A DNA stretch of 64,000 nt from the NCBI RefSeq assembly GCF_014648875.1, contig NZ_BMRY01000001.1, positions 417,304 through 481,303 of the forward strand, given 5' to 3'. A program made the translations under genes and the position numbers. Under the pieces are notes generated by a model. The model searched no databases. It was not told where the DNA came from and worked only from the letters and a program-made list of their open reading frames with translations. Positions 8,497 through 17,187 of this stretch are shown piece by piece. Each line of letters opens with the position of its first letter. Positions within the stretch are counted from its first letter, which is position 1. Source of the DNA: Streptomyces parvus. Its GTDB lineage: Bacteria > Actinomycetota > Actinomycetes > Streptomycetales > Streptomycetaceae.

Positions 8497-9669
8497 TCAG
8501 GCCCGGGTGTGGGCGGAGGCCCGGGAGAGCGCGAGGGCGGCGTGCAGGAGCAGCCCGAGCGCGGCCCCGCCGCAAGCGAGGGCGGATACGGCTCCCGTCC
8601 CGCCTGCCGAGACGAGCGTGTCCACAGGCTGGGCGAGAGGTTCGAGGCCGGGGAGCCGGGCGGCGAGGACGAGGGCGGGTGCGCCGGCCTCCACGGCGCA
8701 CGCTCCCGCCAGCGCGACGGTGCCCGGCTCGGGCAGTCCGTGTGCGGCGAGCAGCCGGGCCACGAAGAACAGCACCCCGAGGGCGACGGCCGCGACAGGT
8801 ACGCCGCCCCCGCCGAGGCCGAGGTCGGCCAGGTACAGCAGGGGCAGCAGCGCACCGAGGAAGAGGCAGACGGCCGTCAGGAGCAGGGGGCGCACGCCCG
8901 CGCCGAACTCCTCCAGGGCACGGCTGCCGGACAGTTTGCGGTGGGCGCGGACGGTGAAGAGGTGCGCGCACCAGGCGGCCGGGGCGACGGCGGCGGCGAG
9001 GCCGAGCAGCGGGGCGGCGTCACCGTCCCACGGGCCGTCCGGGCCGCCGGTCATGACCTGGGCGAGCAGTTCCTCGCCGTACACCGTGTAGCTGAGCAGC
9101 CAGCAGGCGTACATCCCGGCGCGGCCCGCTCCTTCGGGGGCGCGCAGAGGGCCTCGGCCCAGGCACGCCCGGAGCGCCAGGCAGGCGAGCAGCCCGCCGA
9201 CGAGGGTGACGAGGGCCCGCGCCCCGTCGCCGAGGAGGCCCTCGGTGACCCGGAGCACCCCGGCGGTCGCCAGGCAGGCGGCACCGGGCAGCAGGGCGAG
9301 GAGCGTCCAGGCGGCCCGCGCCTCGGTGTCGGGACCGGGGCCGGGCGGCCCGCCGGTGGCGGAGTCGTGGGCTCGGGGCGGCATGCGGGCGTACAGCTCC
9401 TCGGCGAGGGCGAAGACGTCCCGGTGGCGGTAGCGGGCGGCGGTGCGGTCGGTGAGTCCGTGGGCTTCCAGACCGGCGGCGATCTCCAGCGGGTCCACGG
9501 CTCGTTCGCACAGGCCGCGGTGGTCGTGCAGCAGGGTCTTGACCGGGTCGGCCGGCCCCCGCCGGGCGGTGGCGCCCGGCGCCCGGGGGGCCGAGGCGCG
9601 GAGCGGGATCTCCGCGGGGCGTTCCGGGGCGGCAGCGGGGGTCGTCGCCGGGTCGTCCGGACGGGTCAT
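8497..9669 (-). CDS. Polytopic membrane protein of the polysaccharide locus
   Basis: 390 residues from ATG 9669, which has GGAG 8 nt upstream; a more upstream ATG (9816) overlapping the pelF-like stop is possible but codes a low-complexity tail. The first ~110 residues are cytoplasmic and contain a small motif (DPLEIAAGLEAHGLTDRTAA, then YRHRDVFALAEELYARMP). About eight hydrophobic segments follow. It occupies the place of PelG (polymer/lipid flippase partner of PelF) but is shorter, has fewer helices than PelG's 12, and I see no clear PelG signature. Function unknown; export or assembly of the polymer is inferred from context only. Confidence 0.7.
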   Translation of the reverse strand: MTRPDDPATTPAAAPERPAEIPLRASAPRAPGATARRGPADPVKTLLHDHRGLCERAVDPLEIAAGLEAHGLTDRTAARYRHRDVFALAEELYARMPPRAHDSATGGPPGPGPDTEARAAWTLLALLPGAACLATAGVLRVTEGLLGDGARALVTLVGGLLACLALRACLGRGPLRAPEGAGRAGMYACWLLSYTVYGEELLAQVMTGGPDGPWDGDAAPLLGLAAAVAPAAWCAHLFTVRAHRKLSGSRALEEFGAGVRPLLLTAVCLFLGALLPLLYLADLGLGGGGVPVAAVALGVLFFVARLLAAHGLPEPGTVALAGACAVEAGAPALVLAARLPGLEPLAQPVDTLVSAGGTGAVSALACGGAALGLLLHAALALSRASAHTRA

Positions 9670-9808
9670 CGGGCGGTCTCCGTGATCGTGAAGCGTCGGG
9701 TCGTGGGGGGCCGGGCCTGGGAATGCCGGTCCGCGGCGGGCCGGGGCGACGAGAGCCGCCGAGCAGCGGGCCGGGGCACCGGGAGGCGGGGCGTCGAGGG
9801 CCGGGTGG

Positions 9809-11698
9809 TCACGCATCTCCGTCCCCCGCCGGTCCTGCCGCGACCGCGCAGACGCCCTCGGGCTCCGGCTCCCGCGCGTGCTCCGGCTCGGGCTCGCCGG
9901 GCCGGTCCGGCAGCCGGGCCCCTGAAGCGGCGGCCCGACCGGGGACGGCGGCAGCACCCTCCGGGTCCTCCGGCGGCCGGAGATGCGATGCGGGCTGGGT
10001 CCAGTGGCCGAGGAGGCGGGCCTCCGGCGGGGTGGCGAAGGGCAGCGGGTCGCCGTGGGCGTCCACCGTGTCGGCCTCCCGGCGCACCGGGGTGTGCGAC
10101 ATCAGCTCTAGGTAAATGCCGCGAAATGCCGCGAGGTTCTGTTCGACGGTGAAGAGTTCGAGCGCGCGGGCCCGGGCGGCGGCGCCCAGCCGGGCCCGGC
10201 GCTCGGGGTCGCGCAGCAGCGCGACGCAGGCGTCCGCGACCGCCTTGGGGTTGCGCGGGGGCACCACCAGACCGGTGCCGCCGATGACTTCGACGACCGC
10301 GCCCACGTCGGTGGAGACGGTGGCCCGGCCGCAGAACATGGCTTCGACGAGGCTGACCGGGAAGCCCTCGACGGTGCTGGAGAGGACGACCACGCCGCCC
10401 GCCCCGTACGCCTCGGCGAGATCGGGGATCTCGGGGCCGCCGATCTCCTCGAAGGTGACCGGGCTGTGGCCTTCGGTGTGGGCGCCGGTGGCCTCGTCCG
10501 GGAAGAGCTGGGCGGCCAGGGCCGTGCAGTGCGCGAGGTAGGCGGTGGCCTCGTCGCCCTCCGCCGGGGCGCCGAAGATCCGCAGCCGGGCGGCGGGCCG
10601 GGCGCGGCGGACCTCGGCGAAGGCGTGGAGGAGGGCCATCAGGTCCTTGGCGGGCTCGATCCGGCCGACCCAGACCAGCGTGTCGGGGCCTGCCGCCTCG
10701 ACGGCCTCGCCCGCCGCGCCGAGCCGTTCGGCGTCCTCCCCGACCGGGCCGAAGCGCTCGGCGGCCATGCCCGGGTAGACCGTGCGCTGCTTGGCGGGGT
10801 CGGCTCCGCAGCGCTGCTGCCAGCGGCGGACGTGGGTGTTGCCGGGGGTGACGAGCGCGGCCTGCCGGTAGATCTCGGTGGCGAGGCGGCCGTGGAACGC
10901 CGCGAGGAGGGCACGCACGGGGGCTCCGTACGGCGTGCCGGACGCGGAGGCCAGGTAGTGCGCGCGCAGCGGGACGCCGTGCTCGGTGACCAGCAGCGGC
11001 ACCCCGAAGAAGCGTTTGGCCAGGAGTCCCGGGAGGGCGGCCGCCCCGCCGGAGGCCGCATGGCAGAGGTCGACGGCGCCGAGGCTCTCCTGGTCGTACC
11101 AGTCGAGCGAGAGCGGGCGCAGCGCGCGTTCCAGCTCGGCGGCGAAGGCGAGGAGGTCGGGGACGCCGGCGCTCTGCACGGTCCGGCCGGTGCCGTGGGC
11201 GCGGGAGGCCGCCTCCAGGATCCGCACGGTGGTCTCGGAGCGCAGGGCGAGGTGGAGTCCGCCGCGATCGCGGGCCAGCTCTGCCAGTCCGTGGAGCCCG
11301 GCGCCGAAAAGCTCGGTGCCCGGTCCCTCGCCCGGTGCCGTACCGGCCGGGTCGGGAGTGCAGACCGCCGTGGCGAGTGCGGTGAAGTGCTCGGTGAAGC
11401 GCTTGCGCTCGCGCCGTCCGTAGGACCGCTCGCCGCCGGTCACCAGCCTGGCCAGCAGGCCGCGTTCGCCGCTGCCGCGCAGGGTGCCGTCCTCGGGGGC
11501 CCACAGCGGTGCGGTACGCACCCGGCTGACCTGGTACGGAAGTTGGACCCAGCCCTGGGCCTCCTGATGGGCGGAGCGACTCAGCGCGAACAGGTCGAAC
11601 TCGTGCTGCGGCAGTCCGCGCACCAGTCGGTCGCACCAGAGTCTGGACTCACCGGTCGCATACGGATAACCACCGTCGGTGAGCAGTCCGATCCGCAC
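9809..11698 (-). CDS. PelF-like GT4 glycosyltransferase (DUF3492)
   Basis: 629 residues from GTG 11698. The N-terminal DUF3492-type signature (MRIGLLTDGGYPYATGES, WCDRLVRGLPQHEF) and C-terminal GT-B features are clear: TLVWVGRIEPAKD, and the EX7E motif in STVEGFPVSLVEAM with VVPPRNP. PelF uses UDP-GalNAc/GlcNAc to polymerise the cationic Pel polysaccharide in the cytosol; this protein is expected to polymerise an amino-sugar chain. The last ~90 residues are Pro/Glu/Ala-rich and probably disordered. It is first in a four-gene minus-strand run with the membrane protein, epimerase and GH135-like hydrolase. PelD/PelE (c-di-GMP receptor parts) are absent here. Confidence 0.85.
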   Translation of the reverse strand: MRIGLLTDGGYPYATGESRLWCDRLVRGLPQHEFDLFALSRSAHQEAQGWVQLPYQVSRVRTAPLWAPEDGTLRGSGERGLLARLVTGGERSYGRRERKRFTEHFTALATAVCTPDPAGTAPGEGPGTELFGAGLHGLAELARDRGGLHLALRSETTVRILEAASRAHGTGRTVQSAGVPDLLAFAAELERALRPLSLDWYDQESLGAVDLCHAASGGAAALPGLLAKRFFGVPLLVTEHGVPLRAHYLASASGTPYGAPVRALLAAFHGRLATEIYRQAALVTPGNTHVRRWQQRCGADPAKQRTVYPGMAAERFGPVGEDAERLGAAGEAVEAAGPDTLVWVGRIEPAKDLMALLHAFAEVRRARPAARLRIFGAPAEGDEATAYLAHCTALAAQLFPDEATGAHTEGHSPVTFEEIGGPEIPDLAEAYGAGGVVVLSSTVEGFPVSLVEAMFCGRATVSTDVGAVVEVIGGTGLVVPPRNPKAVADACVALLRDPERRARLGAAARARALELFTVEQNLAAFRGIYLELMSHTPVRREADTVDAHGDPLPFATPPEARLLGHWTQPASHLRPPEDPEGAAAVPGRAAASGARLPDRPGEPEPEHAREPEPEGVCAVAAGPAGDGDA

Positions 11699-11778
11699 GA
11701 GTACACCCCCGATCTCCCTTGTGGGCGGCCGCCGTTGAACCGGCGACTCACAGCGGGACGACCGTAAGCGGATACGCC

Positions 11779-11812
11779 GGTGGCGCGACGGACGGTTGTC
11801 CGTCGCGCCACC
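11779..11812 (-). terminator. Hairpin between the DUF3152 gene and the polysaccharide locus
   Basis: Perfect 14-bp stem (GGTGGCGCGACGGA and complement) with a 6-nt loop, about 120 nt past the DUF3152 stop. It marks the end of the conserved operon before the inserted genes. Confidence 0.6.
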
Positions 11813-11930
11813 GAAAGGGGTGAACCGTCGTAACTTTCCCGCCCCGGTCGCGTTCCGTCGCGATACGACGGTCGGTTGTCACGGAGCGTCAGGCCCGGGC
11901 CAGCTCCTGCGGATTGTCAGGCCCGGGGAA

Positions 11931-13424
11931 TCAACCCTCGGGGTGCACCCAGGGGTTGGGCTTGCACTTGATGCCTTCGAGTTCGAGCGTCTTGGTCTGC
12001 TGCTGCATGACCGGGGCCAGGGCGCCGGGCGTGCGGCAGTTCACGTGGTTGTACCCGAGCCGGTGGCCGACCTCGTGGTTGATGAGCATCTGCCGGTAGG
12101 GCAGCAGCTTGTCCGGGCCGAAGGTGGCGGCGCCCTGCGCCCAGCGATAGGCGTTGATCATGATGCGGTCGGTCGACGCGGAGTCGCAGGAGACGTTGTC
12201 GATCGTGGTGTCCAGACCGGACTTGGCACACCAGTCGCCGGTGGTCCCGGGGCTGGCGAGAGTGATCACGAAGTCCGGCTGCCCCGACGAGATGCGCTCG
12301 AAGGTCATCGCTCCGTTGTGCGCCCAGCTCCGGTCGTCGTTGAGCGTCTTCTGCACGGCTTCGGCGAACAGACCGGCGTCGAGGCCCAGCCCCTTCTCCA
12401 CGTCGATGCGGTAGCGGTGCTTCTGCCCCTTGCCGGGGGCCTCCGCCAGACCGGGCACCGCCTCGAACTCGCCGGTCGCCCTGAGGTCGGCGGCGAGCGG
12501 ATACGGCTGCGCCATTTTGGCCGCGTACGAGAGGGGCTTGACCTCGGGCTTCGGCGCGGCCCGCTCCGGGGTCGGGCGGGCGTCGGAGCGGGAGGCCTCG
12601 CCGTCGAGGCCCTGCCGCTCCACCTCGGCGGCGCGCGCCTCGGCGGCACGGTCACCGGAGTCCTCGGCGACCTGTCCGGCCACCACGACCGCGAGCACGG
12701 TGGTCACCGCCGCGGCGGCGATCCCGGTGAACGTCCGCCCCCTGGAGACCCGGGGCGCGGTCCGTTCGTCGGGCTCCGCGGCCTCGGCGTCGTCCGGGCC
12801 TTCCGGGACCCCGGAGGGCGACGGCGCGGCCGGACCGGCCCCCGGGGCCTCGGCGTCGAAGGCGTCGACGAACTCCTGGCGCGGGCCCGGCACCGGGGGT
12901 CCACCGGGCTGCTGCTGTGCCGCCCGGCCGTCCGCGGCGCGCTGGGCCGCCCGCTGGGCGGAGACCTGGCGCGCCACGGCCTGCTGCCGGGCGGCGGTGT
13001 CCTGGGATCCGAGGGGCCCGGTGGACCCGCCGGAATACGGCCGGGCGTCGCCGGGACGGCCGTCCGGGCCGGGGTGCAGGTGGGGCGCCTGCGGATGAGG
13101 GGCACCGTGAGGTGCGGGGGCGCCGGGCCCCTGTCCGTAACGGGGCTGCGGTCCGGTGCTCCAGGTGCCGCCCCAGCCGCCGCCCTGCTCGCGCTGTTCG
13201 GGGTGGCCGCCGCGCACCTGCGGGGCGTCGGGGGAGAACGGTGTCCGTCCGTCACCGCTCAGCGGGGAGAAGAGGTTGCGCCCGTCCGCGGTCGGTGCGG
13301 GTGCGGTCCGCCTGCGGCGGCCGGTTCCGGACTCGGGACGCGCCGCAGCACGCTCACCACCCGGCTCCGCCGCTGTCGCGTCCGGGCGGATCGCCCCGGA
13401 GCCCTTTCGACTGTGTCGTCCCAC
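11931..13424 (-). CDS. DUF3152 membrane-anchored protein with metzincin-like zinc motif
   Basis: 497 residues from GTG 13424. A long Pro/Ala/Gly-rich cytoplasmic N-terminus (to ~215) precedes one membrane helix (GIAAAAVTTVLAVVVAGQV); the C-terminal ~250 residues are outside. The DUF3152 domain ends with HEVGHRLGYNH (450-460), a complete HExxHxxGxxH zinc motif, and two flanking Cys (VNCRT, IKCKP). This points to an extracytoplasmic metalloprotease, although DUF3152 proteins are not characterised enzymes as far as I know. It is 8 nt downstream of the hydrolase gene and likely co-transcribed. The M. tuberculosis counterpart I recall is Rv3207c. Confidence 0.85.
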   Translation of the reverse strand: MGRHSRKGSGAIRPDATAAEPGGERAAARPESGTGRRRRTAPAPTADGRNLFSPLSGDGRTPFSPDAPQVRGGHPEQREQGGGWGGTWSTGPQPRYGQGPGAPAPHGAPHPQAPHLHPGPDGRPGDARPYSGGSTGPLGSQDTAARQQAVARQVSAQRAAQRAADGRAAQQQPGGPPVPGPRQEFVDAFDAEAPGAGPAAPSPSGVPEGPDDAEAAEPDERTAPRVSRGRTFTGIAAAAVTTVLAVVVAGQVAEDSGDRAAEARAAEVERQGLDGEASRSDARPTPERAAPKPEVKPLSYAAKMAQPYPLAADLRATGEFEAVPGLAEAPGKGQKHRYRIDVEKGLGLDAGLFAEAVQKTLNDDRSWAHNGAMTFERISSGQPDFVITLASPGTTGDWCAKSGLDTTIDNVSCDSASTDRIMINAYRWAQGAATFGPDKLLPYRQMLINHEVGHRLGYNHVNCRTPGALAPVMQQQTKTLELEGIKCKPNPWVHPEG

Positions 13425-13432
13425 GCCCCGGA

Positions 13433-14395
13433 TCAGCTCCCGCCGCTATCGTCCAGCAGTTCCCGGAACGCCTGGGCGACCGCCTCCGGGTACTCCATCA
13501 TCGCCACGTGCCCCGCGTCGGGCAGGGTCAGCAGCCGGGCGTCGCGGAAGGCCGCGGACGCCTTGCGTGCCATCCGGTACGAGACGAGCTGGTCCCGTCC
13601 GCCGTACACGAGCTGGGTCGGTGCGAGCACCCGCTCGGCCTGGCGCCACAGTCCGTGCTGGCCGCCCAGGGTGTACGCGTCGACGATGCCCCGGGCCGAA
13701 CGCGTCATCGCGTCCCAGAAGTACGGCAGCTCCAGCCGGCGCTCCATCTCGGCCACCGCATGACGGAAGGCTTCCTCGGAGACCCGTGCCGGATCGCCGT
13801 AACAGAGTGCCATGACTCCACGCGTCCGCTGCTCCGCCGTCCAGTCCGTCGTGAGCCGGGCGAACAGGGAAGCGACCCCCGGCAGCGCCAGCAGACCGGT
13901 CGGGACGGCCGACCGCTGCACCCGCCACTCCGGCAGGGCGGGCGAGATCAGGGTGAGGGTGCGCACCAGGTCGGGGCGGACGGCGGCGACCCGGGTGGCG
14001 ACCGCGCCGCCCAGCGAATTGCCGAAGAGATGGACGGGGCCCCGCTCCTCCGCGTCCAGCAGCCGGATCACCGCACGGGCGTGTCCGGTCACCGAGTAGT
14101 TGCCGTCGTCGGGCGGCGGCGAATCCCCGAATCCGGGCAGGTCGAGCGCTTCTCCGTCGACCAGGTCGGACAGCAGCGGCATCAGCGCGGACCAGTTCTG
14201 CGACGAGCCGCCGAGCCCGTGCACGTACAGCGCGGGGGGCAGTCCGGTCCGGTCCCCCGGCCGGCAGCGGACGTTCAGACCGATCCCCGGCAGGGACACG
14301 GAGCGCAGCCGTTCGCCGTCGGCGACCCGGACGGCACTGACCGTGGGGGCCACCGCGGCGGCGGCCTGGACACCCGGCAGCTCGGTCGAAGACAT
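13433..14395 (-). CDS. Alpha/beta hydrolase
   Basis: 320 residues with the standard order of alpha/beta-hydrolase landmarks: oxyanion segment YVHGLGGSSQNW, LDLPGFGDSPPP, nucleophile elbow GNSLGGA, acid in VYGGRDQLV, and His in PDAGHVAMMEYP. No signal peptide; cytoplasmic. Substrate unknown (esterase/lipase-type). The start codon is preceded by TAACAT six nt upstream and no Shine-Dalgarno, so the mRNA is probably leaderless. DUF3152 follows in the same operon. Confidence 0.88.
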   Translation of the reverse strand: MSSTELPGVQAAAAVAPTVSAVRVADGERLRSVSLPGIGLNVRCRPGDRTGLPPALYVHGLGGSSQNWSALMPLLSDLVDGEALDLPGFGDSPPPDDGNYSVTGHARAVIRLLDAEERGPVHLFGNSLGGAVATRVAAVRPDLVRTLTLISPALPEWRVQRSAVPTGLLALPGVASLFARLTTDWTAEQRTRGVMALCYGDPARVSEEAFRHAVAEMERRLELPYFWDAMTRSARGIVDAYTLGGQHGLWRQAERVLAPTQLVYGGRDQLVSYRMARKASAAFRDARLLTLPDAGHVAMMEYPEAVAQAFRELLDDSGGS

Positions 14396-14401
14396 GCGCC
14401 A

Positions 14402-14407
14402 ATGTTA
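14402..14407 (-). promoter_or_regulatory. Probable -10 box for a leaderless transcript of the hydrolase gene
   Basis: On the minus strand TAACAT lies six nt before the ATG at 14395. A start point about 7 nt after the box would coincide with the start codon. Confidence 0.55.
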
Positions 14408-14513
14408 CGAGACGATCACGCACTGATTCATGTGTTCGCCGTCACAAGGCCGCATCGCGGGGTGGACGGGTAACTCCTACGCTTCAGGGGGAACGACAGG
14501 AAGGGAGCTGCAC

Positions 14514-14729
14514 ATGACGGTCGACCCGAGCGACCCGGACACCTTCGAGAGCGCCGAGCCGGACGAGCCCGGGGCGGAAGCCCCGGAGGCGGATGCCGCC
14601 GAGCAGCGCGCGGACGTCCGGCCCGAGCACGACGAGCGGGCGGAAGGCGTCGACCTGGCCACCGCCAATGAGGCCGACGTCGCGGAACAGCGCAGGGTGA
14701 TTCCCCTCGACGAGGACGATTACCGCTGA
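14514..14729 (+). CDS. Small acidic protein of unknown function
   Basis: 71 residues from ATG 14514, behind a strong GGAAGGGAG. It is very acidic (mostly Asp/Glu/Ala) with no hydrophobic core, so probably disordered. Two similar internal units (EADAAEQRADV and EADVAEQRRVI) and the C-terminal IPLDEDDYR are the only recognisable features. It is transcribed divergently from the hydrolase gene. I do not recognise the family. Confidence 0.75.
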   Translation: MTVDPSDPDTFESAEPDEPGAEAPEADAAEQRADVRPEHDERAEGVDLATANEADVAEQRRVIPLDEDDYR

Positions 14730-14896
14730 AACGCCCCGGTTTACTCACGACCGTAAAGAACTGTGGCTTCCGCAGTCGTCCGGTCCATGAAATTCTGCGT
14801 CCGCGCCGCGCACTCCCGGGTTACCCAAAAGTACGATGGCTGTACGGCGCAGCGTGCACGGACCGGCTGTGCTGGAACACATATTTGGGAGGCGGC

Positions 14897-15538
14897 GTGA
14901 CAGCCATCGAGCAGACAGAGGCGGCGCGCCCGCGGGGCACCCGCCTGCCCCGCCGCGCCCGACGCAATCAGCTGCTGGGCGCCGCGCAGGAGGTCTTCGT
15001 CGCGCAGGGCTACCACTCCGCCGCGATGGACGACATCGCCGAGCGGGCCGGGGTCAGCAAGCCGGTGCTCTACCAGCACTTCCCCGGCAAGCTGGAGCTG
15101 TATCTGGCCCTGCTCGACCAGCACTGCGAGTCGCTGCTCCAGGCCGTCCGCACGGCGCTGGCCTCGACGACGGACAACAAGCTGCGCGTCGAGGCGACCA
15201 TGGACGCCTACTTCGCGTACGTGGAGGACGAGGGCGGCGCGTTCCGGCTGGTCTTCGAGTCCGACCTGACCAACGAGCCCGCCGTGCGCGAGCGGGTGGA
15301 CCGGGTGTCCCTCCAGTGCGCCGAGGCCATCTCCGACGTGATCGCCGGGGACACGGGCCTGTCCAAGGACGAGTCCATGCTGCTGGCGGTGGGGCTCGGC
15401 GGCGTCTCCCAGGTGGTGGCCCGCTACTGGCTCTCCAGCCAGTCGTCCATCCCCCGGGACACGGCCGTGCAGCTCCTCACCTCGCTGGCCTGGCGGGGCA
15501 TCGCGGGCTTCCCGCTGCACGGTGTCGAGCAGCACTGA
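14897..15538 (+). CDS. TetR-family transcriptional regulator
   Basis: 213 residues from GTG 14897 (GGGAGGCG upstream; TTG 14885 is less likely). The N-terminal TetR helix-turn-helix is clear: AAQEVFVAQGYHSAAMDDIA followed by ERAGVSKPVLYQHFPGKLEL. The C-terminal helical domain resembles the conserved actinobacterial TetR between DUF3152 and DUF3107 genes (Rv3208 position in M. tuberculosis). Ligand and targets are unknown; conserved linkage suggests that it may control its neighbours. Confidence 0.9.
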   Translation: MTAIEQTEAARPRGTRLPRRARRNQLLGAAQEVFVAQGYHSAAMDDIAERAGVSKPVLYQHFPGKLELYLALLDQHCESLLQAVRTALASTTDNKLRVEATMDAYFAYVEDEGGAFRLVFESDLTNEPAVRERVDRVSLQCAEAISDVIAGDTGLSKDESMLLAVGLGGVSQVVARYWLSSQSSIPRDTAVQLLTSLAWRGIAGFPLHGVEQH

Positions 15539-15678
15539 CCCCTCCGTACCGGGACGCCTCACGCCCTGTTCGCTGCGGGCGTTGCCGGTCGGGCCCTGAG
15601 CGCCGCTTCCGCCGGGCTAATGTGGCTGCGTACGGCGCGGTTCGCCGCGCAGGGACTGACCGTCGGAGGGACATAGCC

Positions 15679-15906
15679 GTGGAGGTCAAGATCGGGGTGC
15701 AGCACACGCCCCGCGAGATCGTTCTGGAGAGCGGGCTTTCCGCCGAGGACGTCGAGAGCGCGGTCGCCGCGGCACTGGGCGGCAAGGCGGAGCTGCTCAG
15801 CCTCACGGACGACAAGGGCCGCAAGGTCCTCGTGCCGGCCGACCGGATCGCGTATGTGGAGATCGGTGAGCCGACCACCCGGCGGGTGGGTTTCGGGACT
15901 CTGTAG
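15679..15906 (+). CDS. DUF3107 small protein
   Basis: 75 residues from GTG 15679 behind GGAGGG. The sequence has the DUF3107 pattern: EVKIGVQHTPREIVLES, LLSLTDDKGRKVLVPADRIA, YVEIGEP. The same small protein follows the TetR gene in mycobacteria (TB9.4). Function unknown; it probably forms a small beta-rich domain in the cytoplasm. A long perfect hairpin ends the unit. Confidence 0.9.
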   Translation: MEVKIGVQHTPREIVLESGLSAEDVESAVAAALGGKAELLSLTDDKGRKVLVPADRIAYVEIGEPTTRRVGFGTL

Positions 15907-15932
15907 TCCACGGAGCGCGTTGATCAGGTGAT

Positions 15933-15977
15933 CACAGGAGCGGCCCGGCGGGATCTTCCCGCCGGGCCGCTCCTGTG
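15933..15977 (+). terminator. Very long perfect hairpin after the DUF3107 gene
   Basis: 21-bp perfect stem (arms 15933-15953 and 15957-15977) with a 3-nt loop, 27 nt after the stop codon. Confidence 0.8.
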
Positions 15978-16158
15978 TCGTGTACGGGACCGTGGTGTGC
16001 GGAGCCGTCGTGTACGGGGCCTTCGTGCGCCGGAGGCCGCTCCTCCCGTTCCCGTACGGGTCGGAAGGGACCGTCGGAGGGTTGCTCACCGCGGCCGGGG
16101 GGTAGTACCGCCTACGACCGATTTGCCCGCCCCGCACACCCCCGCGAGGTGATCCTCT

Positions 16159-16431
16159 GTGATCTGGGAATCCTTCGGCGCCGCCGTGCTCGGACTGGCC
16201 CTGTCCTGGGTGGCGCTCCGATCACTGGCCGACCGTCTGCCGGCCGGCCGTGCGGTTTATCTCACCGGCACGCTGGGCGCCCTGTTCGGCGCGTATCTGA
16301 CGCATGCCGCGCTGGGTCCCGGCCATGCCCTGGCGACGCTGATCGGAGCCGTGTCGGTCGGAGCGGTGACGCTCTCGCTCCTGATCCGACCACGAGGCCG
16401 CCGCCTCGCCCGGTCGGCGGCGGCCCAGTAG
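16159..16431 (+). CDS. Small membrane protein of unknown function
   Basis: 90 residues from GTG 16159 (GAGGTGATCC upstream). Three hydrophobic helices are visible (about 5-23, 33-51 and 56-76), with a short basic C-terminal tail, so it is an integral membrane protein. It sits between the DUF3107 gene and the convergent ferritin-like gene, where mycobacteria also have a small membrane protein gene. No enzyme motif is visible. Confidence 0.7.
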   Translation: MIWESFGAAVLGLALSWVALRSLADRLPAGRAVYLTGTLGALFGAYLTHAALGPGHALATLIGAVSVGAVTLSLLIRPRGRRLARSAAAQ

Positions 16432-16440
16432 CCCGCGTCG

Positions 16441-17187
16441 TTACGCGGCCAGGCCGAGAGCGGCCATCCGCTTGGTGTGGGCCTCCGTGATCCGGGAGAA
16501 CATCCGGCCCACCTCGGCCAGGTCGAAGCCGTCCGCGACGCCGCCCACCAGCATCGTCGAGAGGGCGTCGCGGTCGGCGACCACCCGCTGGGCCTGCGAG
16601 AGCGCCTCGCCCATCAGCCGGCGGGCCCACAGCGCGAGCCGCCCGCCGACCCGCGGGTCGGCCTCGATGGCGGCGCGCACCTTCTCCACGGCGAAGTTGC
16701 CGTGGCCGGTGTCGTCGAGCACGGACAGCACGAGGGACCGGGTGTCGGTGTCCAGCCGGGCCGCGACCTCGCGGTAGAAGTCGCTCGCGATCGAGTCACC
16801 GACGTACGCCTTGACCAGGCCCTCCAGCCAGTCGGACGGGGCGGTCTGGCGGTGGAAGTCGTCGAGCGCCTTGGCGAAGGGCTCCATCGCGGCGGTCGGC
16901 TCCTCGTCGACCGCGGTGAGCCGCTCGGTCAACTGCTCGAAGTGGTGGAACTCGGCGGCGGCCATCTTCGCCAGCTCCGCCTTGTCCCCGAGGGTCGGCG
17001 CGAGCTTCGCGTCCTCGGCCAGCCGCTCGAAGGCCGCCAGCTCTCCGTAGGCGAGGGCGCCGAGCAGGTCCACGACCGCGGCGCGGTACTGCGGGTCGGC
17101 GGCCGCGGTGGCCCAGTCCTGGGTGGCGATCCCGGTGGCTCCGGAAGAGTCGGCGGGGGTGTCGGTGGCGTGGTCTGGCGTCTCCAT
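16441..17187 (-). CDS. Ferritin-like / MiaE-type di-iron fold protein
   Basis: 248 residues from ATG 17187. A helical bundle with candidate di-iron carboxylates/His: ALAYGELAAFERL, AEFHHFEQL (ExxH), SDFYREVA and DDTGHGNFAVE. It matches the 'ferritin-like fold-containing' (MiaE-2-like) family of actinobacteria. Related MiaE hydroxylates a tRNA modification; activity here is unproven. There is no Shine-Dalgarno; a TATCGT box lies 8 nt before the start, so the mRNA may be leaderless. It is divergent from the DEAD-box helicase gene, as in mycobacteria. Confidence 0.85.
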   Translation of the reverse strand: METPDHATDTPADSSGATGIATQDWATAAADPQYRAAVVDLLGALAYGELAAFERLAEDAKLAPTLGDKAELAKMAAAEFHHFEQLTERLTAVDEEPTAAMEPFAKALDDFHRQTAPSDWLEGLVKAYVGDSIASDFYREVAARLDTDTRSLVLSVLDDTGHGNFAVEKVRAAIEADPRVGGRLALWARRLMGEALSQAQRVVADRDALSTMLVGGVADGFDLAEVGRMFSRITEAHTKRMAALGLAA

